This document shows, piece by piece, positions 23,217-34,741 of a stretch of DNA of 64,000 nucleotides. The stretch lies in NCBI GenBank assembly GCA_033239125.1, contig BSWB01000004.1, positions 80,938,501-81,002,500 of the forward strand, in the 5' to 3' direction. Position 1 is the first letter of the stretch; each line of letters opens with the position of its first letter. Both the position numbers and the translations under genes were made by a program. Source of the DNA: Fagopyrum homotropicum (taxonomy: Eukaryota > Streptophyta > Magnoliopsida > Caryophyllales > Polygonaceae). The notes below the pieces were generated by a model. That model saw only the letters and a list, made by a program, of their open reading frames with translations, searched no databases and was not told the origin of the DNA.

Positions 23217-24826
23217 GTCCAACTATAGGCTACGAGATGACATGATTTATGAATGCAGAAAAACAGAAAAATATTTTTGGAATTGTGCTTCTAAAGATGG
23301 ATCACCTTCATAGTGATGTTTCATGGCAATGGACAAGCAATCATGTACTAAATGAATGAAGGCACGGAAAGACAATCATACTTAACTCGAAAGCATGCAT
23401 GAAAGGTAAAAATAATGAAATCAAGATGATCATGAAAATATCCAATCTAGATCACTAAGTCATACACATAAGCAAATAGGTCTTAAGGACTTAGGATAGA
23501 AGAGGCCAAGAAACGTGATGATAAGGTGGGAATTTTCTAAGGTCATGTGGTGCAAATCCGAGAAAGGAACTAAACAACCACAACTTCACATTTATACTTC
23601 ATCCACCAAATTGTATTTTTCTCTTTCTTTTCTTTTCTTTTTCATTTCCTTTTTCTTTCACTTATTTTTGAGACAATGGAATTGGTGTACAAAAGCCAAA
23701 ACCTTGGTGATTAGCGGACCTCGGGATTTTTCCGAGGTGCTCCACACCGGGCACACATACCAAAGCTCGTTTGGACTATTGGTTTATACGACTTTGGCAA
23801 GGCACAAACACCCGATCATGTGAATGGTGCCGAGTTACTCGTCATTAAAACCAAAGTCCCCAAACCTATATTTTTTTCTACACTTTTCACAACACATTTT
23901 CAACAACTTCATTCACAAAGTTCAAACACCAACTTCACCACCCCATACTTGCTTTTCACACACTCAACATACTAGCATGCTACTATTCCCGGATGGGTCA
24001 AAAGAGGTCAAATTTTCATATCAATTGAGGTGCTCAAACAACATGATCAAGATGAGAAGTAGAGGAAAATGAATTGCCTTAATCATTCCTAGATGATGTG
24101 CAAGAACTAGCATGTAATTTCGACCATCAATCCTCAATCCAATTAAGGCAAACATCATAATCACAATTCATACATAGGATTCAAGAGAAGTATTTCAAGT
24201 CCACATATGCATAAATCCATTCAACACACAAGGCCATCCATAGCCAATTCACAAAACAATCTCATCATAAGGGTCATATCCAACTAGGAAGCACAAAATT
24301 TATAAAATTTTCGATTTTTTGAAATGTATATGTACAATGCAAAAACATGATAAGAAACGTGTGACAATAAAACAAAACTATCCTAGATGCGATCATGCCA
24401 TGCTAAGAATCATGAAAACCCCACCCCATACTTAAAAACACATTGTCCCAATGTGCAAATCAAGTAAAGAAGAGTGAAAGAAGTCCTCACAATGTAAAAA
24501 TGTAGTGTCTTCGGTATTTGGGTTAACTCGTGTGGAGTGGTGGTGATGGATGATCGATCAAGCATGGTAGAGAGCTCTTCATAGTCATTCCGGCATCGAG
24601 ACCCGCGCCAAGGTGTGTGCGAGATGGGAGCTCTTCCATCCAACAAAGATACCTCAAGCCGTCCAAGTCTCACGTCCTCTTCACCCATGGTTGAAAACGT
24701 GATCATCGTCATCAACTCGCCTTGTAAGGCTTCCTCATTACCTAAAATCTACCACACAAACACAAAACACAAGAACACACAAAAACAAAAACAAAAGCAA
24801 AAAGGAAAAGGGAAAGAGTTGTACCA
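23217..24826 (-). other. 3' untranslated region of C
   Basis: No supported gene. The shared block is at 23790-23839. A T-rich run (about 23620-23670) follows a conserved CAAAAGCCAAAACCTTGGTGAT stretch. Near 24421 a second CACATTGTCCCAATGTG dyad precedes the ORF end. The same order is seen in F (60538-61575). Confidence 0.65.
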
Positions 24827-24873
24827 ATGGGTTGCCTCCCATTAAGCGCTTCTTTTAGGTCATTAGCTTGACC
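24827..24873 (-). other. Tandem hairpin element of C
   Basis: Sense hairpin 1 at 24858-24873: GGTCA-AGCTAA-TGACC. Hairpin 2 at 24827-24842: ATGGG-AGGCAA-CCCAT. Spacer of 15 bases containing AAGCGCTT. It lies 61 bases after the ORF stop. The outer pair of hairpin 2 is A-T here, T-A in D, and T-A with a C-G second pair in B. Confidence 0.8.
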
Positions 24874-24934
24874 AAACTCCGTGGATATGTCAATCCACCT
24901 CGAATACCATGGTTCGCTTGAGGAGTCCAAGTAA

Positions 24935-26086
24935 CTATCTTTTACCGGAATCCATGATGACAAGCAAGGGCCACTTGATGCCCAAATAAGCTTTAAGATC
25001 TCTCTTCACCGGTGAGTAGTAGACTCCTTCTTCACCGCTTCCTTGATGATAGTATGGAGTTGCAACCATAGGTATCACCCCATACTTAGGCAATTTATAC
25101 TCCACGGTCACACCGGTGAAACGCTTGTCATCCTCATCCTCTATGATCCGAAGAAAGCCGATTCTTGGAAATAATCCTTCATTGAAGCGCTTCATAACCA
25201 TCATGGATCCATCATGCTTGCCTCCATCATTCAATACGGGAGATTCCTTAGGAAAGGGACTCCAATCTTCGGGTGTACTCCAGGCAAGCAAGAAAGGATT
25301 GGAAGGAGTTGAAGTTAGCTTAGGATTCTCTATGACAAAGGTTTCCAAAGGCAAAACCACGGGCGTGGTTATGCCAGATAGGCCGTGGAAGTCTCTGTTT
25401 TCCTCATCCCTCGTGAGCTCTTCAAGTGTGGTTCCGGGGTTGATGGCAAGGATGTCCGGGGGTGAGAGCACTTCATTGCACTCCTCCAAAGGTGAAGGAG
25501 GTGGAGGTAAGCCTTGATGGATGGTAGGATCTCCTAGCATAAGAGCATTCCTAATCTCTTCAATCTCCCTCCTCATTTGTTCCTCTTTCTCGAAATTCAA
25601 TCTGCTTTCATTCTTCAGGGCCAAATCCCTTAGCCTCACTTGCTCCTAAGCTTCATCCAACTCTTCTTAAAGTTCCTTAATGATCATGGTTGATTCGGGC
25701 AATTCTTGGATCTCCTCGTGGTGAACCTCCTCTTGATGACATACTTCCGCTTCAAGCTCCATGTGGGAACTTGAAATGGAAGCAAGGTTGCTTTCTAGAT
25801 CATCCATCTTCCTCAACATTTCTTATAGCATTGATTCCACTCGATCATTGTGGGGTTGATGATGAGGTTCCTCATGAGGAAAGGTAGTCATGTCAGCTTG
25901 ATCATGGGACTCATGATAGGCATTAAACTCCCCCCAATACTCAAACTCATCATGGAGAGGTCCTAGATCTTGGCTTTCCATCCACTCCTTATACTCCATG
26001 TTGTCAAGGTCATCTTGGAAGTACAATCCGTCCATGGCAAACATGAAAAGGCAAAGACAAAAACAACACAAGATCAAAAGTAACAA
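24935..26086 (-). pseudogene. ORF of unknown function in non-autonomous element C
   Basis: One reading frame of 384 codons from MLLLILCCFCLC at 26086, about 50 bases after the primer site, to the stop at 24935. Three in-frame stops interrupt it (25823, 25667, 25646). The N-terminus is hydrophobic for about 16 residues. An acidic, aromatic part (EYKEWMESQDLGPLHDEFEY) and a predicted coiled coil (RKMDDLESN... and EKEEQMRREIEEIRNA) follow. A Pro-rich stretch comes next, then a C-terminal part with LPKYGVIPMVATPYYHQGSG. The last motif aligns with FKYGVPHMLRTLYYPQAKDG in element G. No gag, protease or RT motif is present. The word AACCACGGGCGTGGTT (25355-25370) lies inside the coding part. Function unknown. 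Confidence 0.7.
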
Positions 26087-26138
26087 GAAAGATAAACACT
26101 AAAAACAATCAAAATCAAATGATTTAATCTTAACCTAG

Positions 26139-26156
26139 TCCCCGGCAACGGCGCCA
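26139..26156 (-). other. Primer-binding site of C (tRNA-Asp)
   Basis: The plus strand reads TCCCCGGCAACGGCGCCA, the tRNA-Asp 3' end, so the sense strand is its complement. It is separated from the 5' LTR by the six bases AAAACT, as in A. Confidence 0.95.
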
Positions 26157-26162
26157 AAAACT

Positions 26163-26237
26163 TGTTACGCTAGAAAGGTACCACAAAAAGCTTTACATTT
26201 ATAAACTCGAACTAAAATCCTAAACTACCTAGCGAAA
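26163..26237 (-). repeat. 5' LTR of C, first 75 bp
   Basis: Starts TGTTACGCTAGAAAGG and breaks at CCTAGCGAAA, where element A is inserted. It resumes at 36503 with CCCGCAGTG. The 3' LTR of C reads CCTAGCAAAACCCGCAG across this point, so the rejoined sequence is colinear. Confidence 0.95.
26233..26237 (+). other. Left target-site duplication of A (CGAAA)
   Basis: CGAAA precedes TGTTCGCTCC of A and is repeated after A at 36498-36502. Confidence 0.95.
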
Positions 26238-27996
26238 TGTTCGCTCCAAACGGTGTGTGCAAGCTTTAAATTTATAACCCTAGACGTAAGCTTAAAACAA
26301 GGATGCGAACCCGCAGTGTACGGGTCAATCGTAGTAAAAAGCAAGGAATTCCAGGGGTCGATCACAGGGACTTAGTGAAACAAAGTCCAATCACAGTATG
26401 CTTATGTAAATACTAACCACAAAAGGTGATCAAAACAATCAAAGATGAATAAGAAGTCAATAAAGCAAACATGCAATTCTAGGGATTAAAGCGTCTAGTT
26501 GTGGTTCCAACTCAAGATCTAAAGATAAGCGGACAAAGCTGAGGTTTTTGCATAGGGAAGGTGTTACTAAAGTGGAATAGATCACCGGGTAAGTCTCACT
26601 ACTCTCTAATCCTAAACCGTAACTCCTATTACCGGGTAAGTCTCAAGGAATCAAGATAAAGAACTATAACCTTAAACTAACACACCATCTAAGGGAATAG
26701 AATCAACCTTTACCGGGTAAGTCTCAGGCTAACTCACAAAGATGGGATGGAAGCACACTCAAACCCCAATAAAGGATAAACCTTTATTACCTACACTTAT
26801 GATCTTTGGTACACAAACAAAGGAATTACCGGGTAAGTCTCATCCTAGGCTTGCATTGAACCAGGAAAGGTGTAATAAGAATAGGATTTGGTAAACTCTA
26901 ACACTTAACTCTCAGTTTCGGATCAGATAAGTCACCTCAGTCAGCCAAATTCCACCCCGGCCGAGATGTTCATCGACTGAGCAAGATGCTTAGGGTTAAG
27001 GTTAAAGATTCAAACTTTCAGGGTCCTACTGTGATTAAGATCATTCTATCATTGTTTTTCCCACAACCTTCAGCTAATCATCCTAGAATCACACAAGGAA
27101 ATTAGCCACTCATCATCATCATGAAAGCAATAATCAAATATATGGGAAGAAGGTGAATATTTGAACAAGAAGAATCTAATAAAAAGACTTCAATAACTGA
27201 ATCAAATATCACAACAAAACGTTCCTTGGATGTAAATCCAACAAAGGAAGACAACAAGGAAGGGAATCTAAGATGATCTTACAAAAACCCTTCAAAAAGC
27301 TATAAAAGCTATAGACTTCAATCTTCCTTCAACCTTCAAAAAGGTTCTTCAAATCTCCCAACTGGAGTATGGCTGCTGCGGTGTAAGCGGGATCTCAACT
27401 CTATGCCGGATGTTGGATTTGTGGAAATCCAACCCTTTTTATAGGAAAATAACCCTCCAAAGATAAGATATCTTAGAAAGATCTCTTCCCATAAAAATAG
27501 GTAAAATATAAGATCTAGTATATCTTCTTCCTTCCAGGAGCCAAGCCCAAAAATATAAGATCACTTTCCAAAGATAAAAGATCTCAGCCAAGAATAAAAT
27601 ATTCTCGCCGCATCCTAGGTATTCGCCTCGGTCGAGTCGACTCTCCTGGATCACCTCGGTCGAGATGAATGTGTGGTCAACCGAGGTGAGTCACAACTGA
27701 ATGTGAAATCTCTCAAAACTCGTCCAAAGTGAATCTCAAATCCATGGCCATGCTTTCTGGATGGTTCCTTATGTTCCTCAATGTAGCTCCAATGACTCCA
27801 TAGCTCCTTTTGCTCCTTTTTGATGCAAAACGTGCCATTTTACCTACGATTACAACAAAACTAGGTGTAGACCTCGATTCCCGCAAAGGTAGATGAAATG
27901 GTAATATAATCACATATTATACATACAAACATGCAGATTATGAAAGATAAAACGTCCAAACAAACCCCAAAATATAGACTATAATTCATGCTGTCA
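26238..27996 (-). repeat. 3' LTR of A
   Basis: 1759 bp, TGTTCGCTCC to GCTGTCA. Dyad motifs start at 26584, 26631, 26712 and 26828. Sense TATAAAAA is at about 27435-27443. Words lie at 27625-27690, including CACCTCGGTCGAGATG at 27652-27667. The U5 block AACCCGCAGTGTACGGGTC is near 26309. Confidence 0.95.
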
Positions 27997-28035
27997 AAAT
28001 ACCCCATAGTTAGCCCTTGCTTGTCCCCAAGCAAG
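27997..28035 (-). other. Polypurine tract and hairpin of A
   Basis: Sense ACTATGGGGTATTT abuts the LTR. The hairpin CTTGCTTG-GGGA-CAAGCAAG is at 28016-28035. Confidence 0.8.
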
Positions 28036-29439
28036 TTCCGCATATAAAAGACAAGATAGAATGGATTATAAGTCAAATAAAATCAATGAAAAGTCTTTCA
28101 AAAACATTTTTATGGTGTGCAACTATCATAGATCACTCTGAGAGAATACTTCATGGAATTTAAAATCAAAACATGATCAAAACATTTTATAATTATAAGA
28201 AAGTTGTTCATCTTTGCATAAAATCATAGAATGAATAATAAGTCATATTTATCAAAATTAATCATGTATAATCCAGTTTAAACCACTAAGTCAATCAACA
28301 AGCTCGAGGTCTCAAGGGCTTCCCAAAAGAAAGGTCAAGAAACGTGTAGGGTAGGGATGTATGTAAGGTAATGTGGTGCTAGAATCCGGGAAAAGGATGA
28401 ACTTCACTTTCACTTTGACTTGCAACATCTTGCACCAATAAGCTTTGCTTATTTCACACTTTTTCTTTTTACTTTACTTTTTGGGATGCATGTACAAAGG
28501 TGCACAATAACCGAAGCCTAGGAAATCAGCAATCATCAATTTCTTGAGATGCATCAAACCCTTGATGCACATACCATGACCCGTTAGGAATATCGCTCAA
28601 TCCGACTTTGGCAAGACACAAACACCCGGCTATGTGAATGGTGCCGAGTTACTCATCTTCATGATTGACTTCCCCAAACCTAAGATTATTTTCTAACACT
28701 TTCACTTCCAGCCAACTTCTCAACTTTAACTTCACTTGCTTTCACCACTTCGCTTGCTTCCAAATTCCCGGATAGGTAAAGGGAGGCAAAATGTATATGA
28801 GCAGCTAAGCATGATCAAGAAGAAGAAGAGAGAGGAATGAATTGCCTTGGTCTTTCCAGGAAGAAAGTGAGAGAACTTATCTTGCGGTGTCAACCTTCAA
28901 ATTCAACATAATTTGGATAAAAACGAAGTATTAAACATGCCAAAAATTTCAAACAAAGCATTTAGCAACTTAAACATATTATAAAACCTTTCAAACACAT
29001 AAAGAATTTAAAACCAGTTTGTAAACAAGATCTTCACTGAGATCATATCTAGATAAGACGCACAAAAATCGTTTTCAAAATCTCTCAGTTAACCCACCTC
29101 GGTCGAGGTGTTCTTAGGTCAACCGAGGTGAAACGCCTCGTTCGGTCAGAACTGCCCCGGTCGAGGTCCAAAAATTTTTTTTTTTTAAAAACCAGTTTTC
29201 TTTCGGTTTTGACATTTTTCTCAATCAAATAACCTGTAAGTATGCATGCAATCTCAGATAAACATATAGAAGCAACTGAAGCATAAAATATCAATATCTG
29301 ATCAAGTAGAGTCATACATAAGTGTCAAATATCACATAAACACCCCATACTTGGGACACACTGTCCTAGTGGGTCAAAATAAGTCTAAAGGATAAAAATA
29401 CTCACCGGATAAATAGCTGAACTGCATAAAAAAATAATA
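28036..29439 (-). other. 3' untranslated region of A
   Basis: No supported gene. The shared block is at 28604-28653, 608 bases from the LTR. Words lie at 29095-29170, including CACCTCGGTCGAGGTG at 29095-29110. Colinear with D 7567-8969. Confidence 0.7.
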
Positions 29440-29957
29440 AGAAAATCCTGCAGCTCTCAGTAGTCACGATCCGGTGGTGGTGGTGGTGGCACGTACGGAT
29501 ACTAGGTCGGGTCGAACGGATACCCCATGATGTGCTCAAACTGGATCTGGGCCATCATGTGCTGGTAGTGCTGGCGCTCCTGCATCTCGCGGATATACAG
29601 TGACAAAGCAGCATATGAGTCAATAACCTGATCTGTCAGGTCATCGATCCGTCTGTGAGCCTTTGAATCCCTGTGTCAGCGTGTCCTACGCCTAGCAGGT
29701 CTCACTGGAGAAGTAGCAGGTGCAGGCTCAGTGTCCTCCTCATCCAGATCTATAACTGGTGGTGCGCTCGTCCCTGCAGTATCTGTCCCTGTATCCATCG
29801 GGACTCCACCCTCTCTCTCATCAACTGTCTCCTCATCATCTGCCTCCTCCTCAGCTGGGGCAGCTGCTGCCTCTCTATAATCCTCCATCAATGGAGCCCA
29901 AGCGGTTTCATTTTGGCCGAATCGGTTCGATTTTCTACAGATCTGTTCTTGCAACAC
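29440..29957 (-). pseudogene. C-terminal remnant of the third ORF of A
   Basis: Sense reading TAWAPLMEDYREAAAA, an acidic AEEEADDEETVDEREG, DTGTDTAGTSAPPVIDLDEE and an Arg-rich RPARRRTR, then (past a stop) RIDDLTDQVIDSYAALS. This is the last third of the protein seen in D at 8970-10302. The N-terminal roughly 300 residues are gone; the remnant joins the upstream spacer near 29958. It resembles the end of Athila ORF-1-like proteins. Not functional. Confidence 0.65.
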
Positions 29958-30408
29958 GATCCTCTATCCTTCAATCGTAGTTTGGAGACAGAAATCGTCG
30001 AAAACAAGCAAGAAACGAAGGAGGCGAGGTGAACTGTCGCCGCGGTCGAGGAGAAAGAGTAAAGTGAGGAGAGAGAAATCTTCCGCCTTTTATACCCTTT
30101 TCTGGACTGCTGTCACCTCGGTCGAGGTGGTCTCGACTGGACCGAGGTGGTACGGACCGAGGTGGTTCTTCAAAAAACCCTAGTCGCCTCGGTGGCTCAA
30201 GAATCATCTCGGTCGAGGTGCTTTGACAGCAACCGAGATGCCTCAGTCGAACTCCGTCTTCTCAAATTCTCGAACTTCTGTCCTTCCAGTGATGCTCCTT
30301 CCTTAGATGTCTCCTGTTATCTGTCTGGAACACCAAAGACAAAACAAAGCAAAGCAAAAGCAAAAACTATCTAAGCTAGACTAGAAAAAGGGAAAAGAAA
30401 GCATTACC
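29958..30408 (-). other. A spacer with word cluster
   Basis: No gene. CACCTCGGTCGAGGTG is at 30114-30129, with ACCGAGGTGG half-sites and ATCTCGGTCGAGGTG near 30209. The series mirrors D 10690-10890 site by site. Confidence 0.75.
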
Positions 30409-30456
30409 TTGGGTTGCCTCCAAAGAAGCGCTTGGTCTAAGGTCGCTAGCTGGACC
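30409..30456 (-). other. Tandem hairpin element of A
   Basis: Sense hairpin 1 at 30441-30456, GGTC-CAGCTAGC-GACC. Hairpin 2 at 30409-30424, TTTGG-AGGCAA-CCCAA, with one mismatch. It starts 12 bases after the integrase stop. Confidence 0.7.
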
Positions 30457-30468
30457 ATAATGCGTCTC

Positions 30469-33400
30469 TCAAATGAGGTATATTGGTGCAACCTCCTCAA
30501 CCGGAGTTTCCGATTGGTACTTCTTAAGTCTATGACCGTTGACCTTGAAGCTTCCGCTAGTTTCACCCCATATCTCAACTGCACCATGAGGAAAAACATG
30601 TTTTACAACATAAGGTCCGGTCCATCTAGATTTTAACTTACCTGGAAAAAGGCGGAGGCGGGAGTTGAAGAGTAGAACTAAGTCTCCTTCGTTAAGCTCC
30701 TTTGGGACGATACGCTTTTCATGCCATCTCTTCGTCCTTTCCTTATAGATTTTGGCATTCTCATAAGCGTTCAAACGCAGCTCCTTTAGCTCGTTGAGTT
30801 CCAATAGTCGCTTCTCGCCGGCCTCCTTAATGTCGAAGTTCAACCATTTGATCGCCCAATATGCTTTGTGTTCCAATTCAACGGGCAAATGGCAAGACTT
30901 CCCATATACCAAATTATAAGGGGTGGTACCTATGAGAATCTTAAATGCGGTTCTGTACGCCCAAAGAGCATCGTCCAATTTCATGGACCAATCCTTCCTC
31001 GTTCTAGAGACGGTCTTCTTTAAAATTGCTTTGATTTCTCTATTCGAGATCTCGACCTATCCACTAGTTTGAGGGTGATAAGGGGTTGATACCTTGTGGG
31101 TTACCCCATACTTCGATAGAAGTGCCTTGAACTTCCGGTTGATGAAATGCGTTCCTCCATCGCTGATGATGATGCGTGGAGTTCCAAACCGTGGAAAGAT
31201 GGTTCTATTTAAGAACTTCACAACCACCTTGGCGTCGTTAGTGGGAGAAGCAATGGCTTCAACCCATCTAGAGACGTAATCAACCGCAAGAAGAATATAG
31301 AGGTTTCCTCCGGAGGATGGGAAAGGTCCCATGAAGTCAATCCCCCATACATCAAAGATTTCCACCTCTTGGATGTTGTTAAGTGGCATCTCGTTCCTCC
31401 TCGATAAATTTCATGTTCTTTGGCATGCATCACAAGAGACAACAAAAGATTGTACATCCTTAAATAATGTAGGCCAAAAGAAACCGGAACGCAATACCTT
31501 AGCGCATGTTTTGTCGGTGCTAGCATGTCCTCCACAAGGAAGTGAATGGCAATGCCGTATAACGCTATTAACTTCATCTTCCGGAATGCATCTTCGAAGC
31601 ATCCCATCCGGCCCGCGCTTGAATAGCAGCGGCTCGTCCCAGTAGTAATGTCGTACTTCTTTGAAGAATCTCTTCTTTTGAGAGTACGTCAATCCGGGCG
31701 GTGTTTCCTGGCAAACGAGATAATTCACAATATCAGCATACCAAGGTCCTTTATTATCAGAAAGTTGGTGGATGGAATGATCCACCAACTGAGGATGAAT
31801 GTCAGAGAAGGGAGTAAGAAGTTTATTATTCTTAGTAGTCTCAGTTGACATCATCTCGCCATCGACCTCGGTCGAGGCGCAGAGGCGTTGACCGAGATGT
31901 TCTTCAGTTGCCTCGCTCAGTCCAAGAAGTGCCTCGGTCGAGGTACTACAAGTGGAACCGAAACTGGAGATCTTCGTCTCCTGGTTTAGCTTCTCAGTTT
32001 TAGCTTCTGGATCCTCTTCTAGTGCTTTTAAGCTCTGTATATCTGCATCACAAGAAGCATCTATACCTTCCTCCATTAAACTGAAGCTAATAACTCTTTC
32101 GAGTGGATCGTTAATAAGGATAGAGCTCACCAATTCTCTTGACTCTTCTTCATCGTAGATGTTGAAGATATCATCGCTCAGCTGCTCCCCTTTCATGGCT
32201 GCAAGTAGTGCGAACTCCACCTCATCGCCACCAATGTTGAATTTTAACTTGGCGTTCTTGCAATCCACGTTGCAACCCGAAGTTGCTTGAAATGGCCTCC
32301 CGAGAATAATAGGAACAGGATAATCTGCGGGAATGTCAAGTACAACAAAATCTATAGGTAGATAGAAGTTACCTAACTTGACCGGAACGTCCTCCAAGAT
32401 GCCCACGGGATGGGTGATGGAGCGATCCACCATGTAAAGTCGAATCTTGACCGGCTTGGGCTCTCCAAGTCCGATCTTCACACATAGCTCCAGCGGGATG
32501 ATGCTCATGCTGGCTCCTAGATCACAAAGGGCTTCACAAGTGACATCCCCAACTTGAATGGGAATGCAAAATGAGCCGGGATCTCTCAATTTAGGTGGCA
32601 TCTTCTCCTTCATGATTTGTATGAGTTCCGAGGATTTAGATGTCATCCTAACTTTACCAAAGTCTTCCAGTTTCCTTTTCCTTGATAGGATCTCCTTCAA
32701 GAACTTCACATAGGCGGGCATTCCTAGAATAGCATCAAGGAAAGGAATGTTAATATGCAGCTTATTCATCAAGTCAAGGAACTTACCAAAGTGCTTGTCT
32801 AGATGTGCTCTGGCCCTTGACTTGGGGAATGAAAGTGGTGGTTTGTATGCAGGAGGTGGAACATAAACTTCTGTTTTTCCCTCCGCTTTCTGTGGCTCCA
32901 CCTCGGTTGGCATCTCGGTCGAAGTGTTCTTCGACTGCATCTGGACCGAGGTGGTCTTCGTCGGTACTGGCACCGACCGAGGCACCGGATCTGCAGTTTT
33001 CAGTCCACTCCTCGTATTTATGGCCATGATCTGGCCTTTAGGGTTGCTTTCTGTCCTTGCTGGAAGCTTCCCTGGATCTCTTGGCGCTTCATTCGCCCTA
33101 CTTGCAAGTTGTTGTTCAAAGGCCTTTTGGACCTTCGAAAATGAAGTCATAGAAGTCTCCATAACATTGAGCTTGATCAAGATAGCCTCCAGAACTGCGT
33201 CTTTCTTTTCTGGCTGAGACGAACTTGATCCTTGCCCCTGCCTTTTTAATGGAGTAGAAGAAGAAGAAGGGGAAGAGAGGAAAGGGTTAGAGGAATCGCT
33301 AGAGTTGGAGTTTGAATGATTGTTACCGTTATTTTGGTTGTTCGCCCTCCAATTATTGCTATTGGATCCTCTATTGTTGTTGTTGTTGTAATTGTTGTTC

Positions 33401-34614
33401 CGGGAACCGTTGTTGTTGTTACGGTATCCATTGTTGTTTTTCCTTTGCCCTTGCTCTTCCTTCTTGGTTTGAGCAACCAAGAGTTCCTTTAATTGCTTCA
33501 CGTCATTCTTCAAAGACGTGAGTTGATTGTTGTTGGGCTGAGTTTCTTGGAAAGTAACTCTTCTAACTCCACCTTCAGCTCCTTGGTGGGTGTACTTCTC
33601 CATATGCAAGGCTTGCTTCTCGATGAAGTCCCAAGCCTCGTCAATCGCCATGTCCATGAAGGTACCGGCGGAGAGTAGTTGGAGATTGAACTAGGTGCTT
33701 CCGTCAAGTCCTTTACAGTATATCTCCAACAACTCTAACTTTGGAATCCCATGATGTGGGCAATCCAAAAGAATGTCCTTGAACCGCTCCCATGACTTGG
33801 ACAGGCTCTCCTTGTCCTTCATAATGAAAGCATTGATCTTCCCTCTCATTTCAGCTGTCTTTGAGGGGGAAAAGAATTTGGTTAAGAACTCCGTTGTCAT
33901 CTCCTCCCATGTGCTAATTTTTCCTGGAGGAAGAGATTGATACCAAGTAAGAGCTCTATCTTTTAAAGAAAAGTAAAAAGGTCTTAGCTTGTAGTTGTTA
34001 TTTTCTATCCTCGGAGGTCTCAAGGTTTCAATCAAGATCTCATAGTTTTGAAGATGTTGATGTGGTGATTCCTTCTCTAGCCCTCCTAACTGGCATTGGC
34101 GAATCATAGATAGAACTTGCGGTCGAAGTTCATAGTCATGGTCCGCTGGATCTCCTAGATTAACTCCTGGACGCCTCAGTTGTTGATTAGGGTCCATCCT
34201 TTGTCCTAGGGTTTGTGGGATTCCTGCAAGAAGAACGTTTCGGACTAGCATCCGAGGTGGAAGTATCTCGGCCGGGGCGTCAGGTACTGGAACCTACCTC
34301 GGTCGAGGGTCAGCAACTAGATCCTGCATCGGTCGAGGATTTGGGACTGGGTCTTCCCTCGGTCGAAGTAGAATCTGGTCTCGTATGACGGCCATCTCTG
34401 CTTCGATTGCTTCAGTCTTGGTGCGAGTTTCTTCCTTCTCTCGCCTTAGTTCTTCTCTGCTGAGGCGTAGCAGCTCTAACACCTCTTTCAATTCGGCCTC
34501 AAGATCGCGGTTGTCTTGTTGGGCCATCTTCTCTTCTCTTAAGCGTCGCTTGTATGTCTTTTCTGGTTCGGGATCGTAAGGAACAATTTCCTTCCCAGTG
34601 CGGGTTCTTCGCAT
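30469..34614 (-). pseudogene. Gag-protease-integrase polyprotein of A, lacking RT and RNase H
   Basis: One uninterrupted frame of 1382 codons broken only by four nonsense codons: TAG 34294, TAG 33691, TGA 31411 and TAG 31057. Start MRRTRTGKEIVPYDPEPEK at 34614 is chosen by homology to D. Gag core FYFSLKDRALTWYQSLPPGK, then an Asn-rich stretch (33300-33430). Protease LCDLGASMSIIPL and ILGRPFQATS near 32270-32520. From MMSTETTKNNKLL near 31840 it passes straight to KGPWYADIVNYL and integrase: HCHSLPCGGHA and CDACQ zinc ligands, DVWGIDFMGPF, IISDGGTHF and QVEISNREI. C-terminus RWTGPYVVKHVFPHGAVEIW. Some 480 RT-RNase H residues are absent in frame. Confidence 0.92.
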
Positions 34615-34717
34615 ATACCTAAGAAAGAACCTGCAAAAGTCACTCAAGTAGAGTGGTTAGTAGACACGGGGGCAAGTGCCCCAAGAGCAAACCGTAACCG
34701 GCTCGGTCTAGACCAAG

Positions 34718-34735
34718 TCCCCGGCAACGGCGCCA
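34718..34735 (-). other. Primer-binding site of A (tRNA-Asp)
   Basis: The plus strand TCCCCGGCAACGGCGCCA matches the tRNA-Asp 3' end exactly. Six bases (AAAACT) separate it from the LTR. Confidence 0.95.
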
Positions 34736-34741
34736 AAAACT

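Noticed and set aside
24742..24963. Minus-strand frame of 73 codons around the C hairpins as an extra gene
   Set aside because: Low-complexity Phe/Val run from an A/C-rich stretch. The tandem hairpin explains the conserved part.
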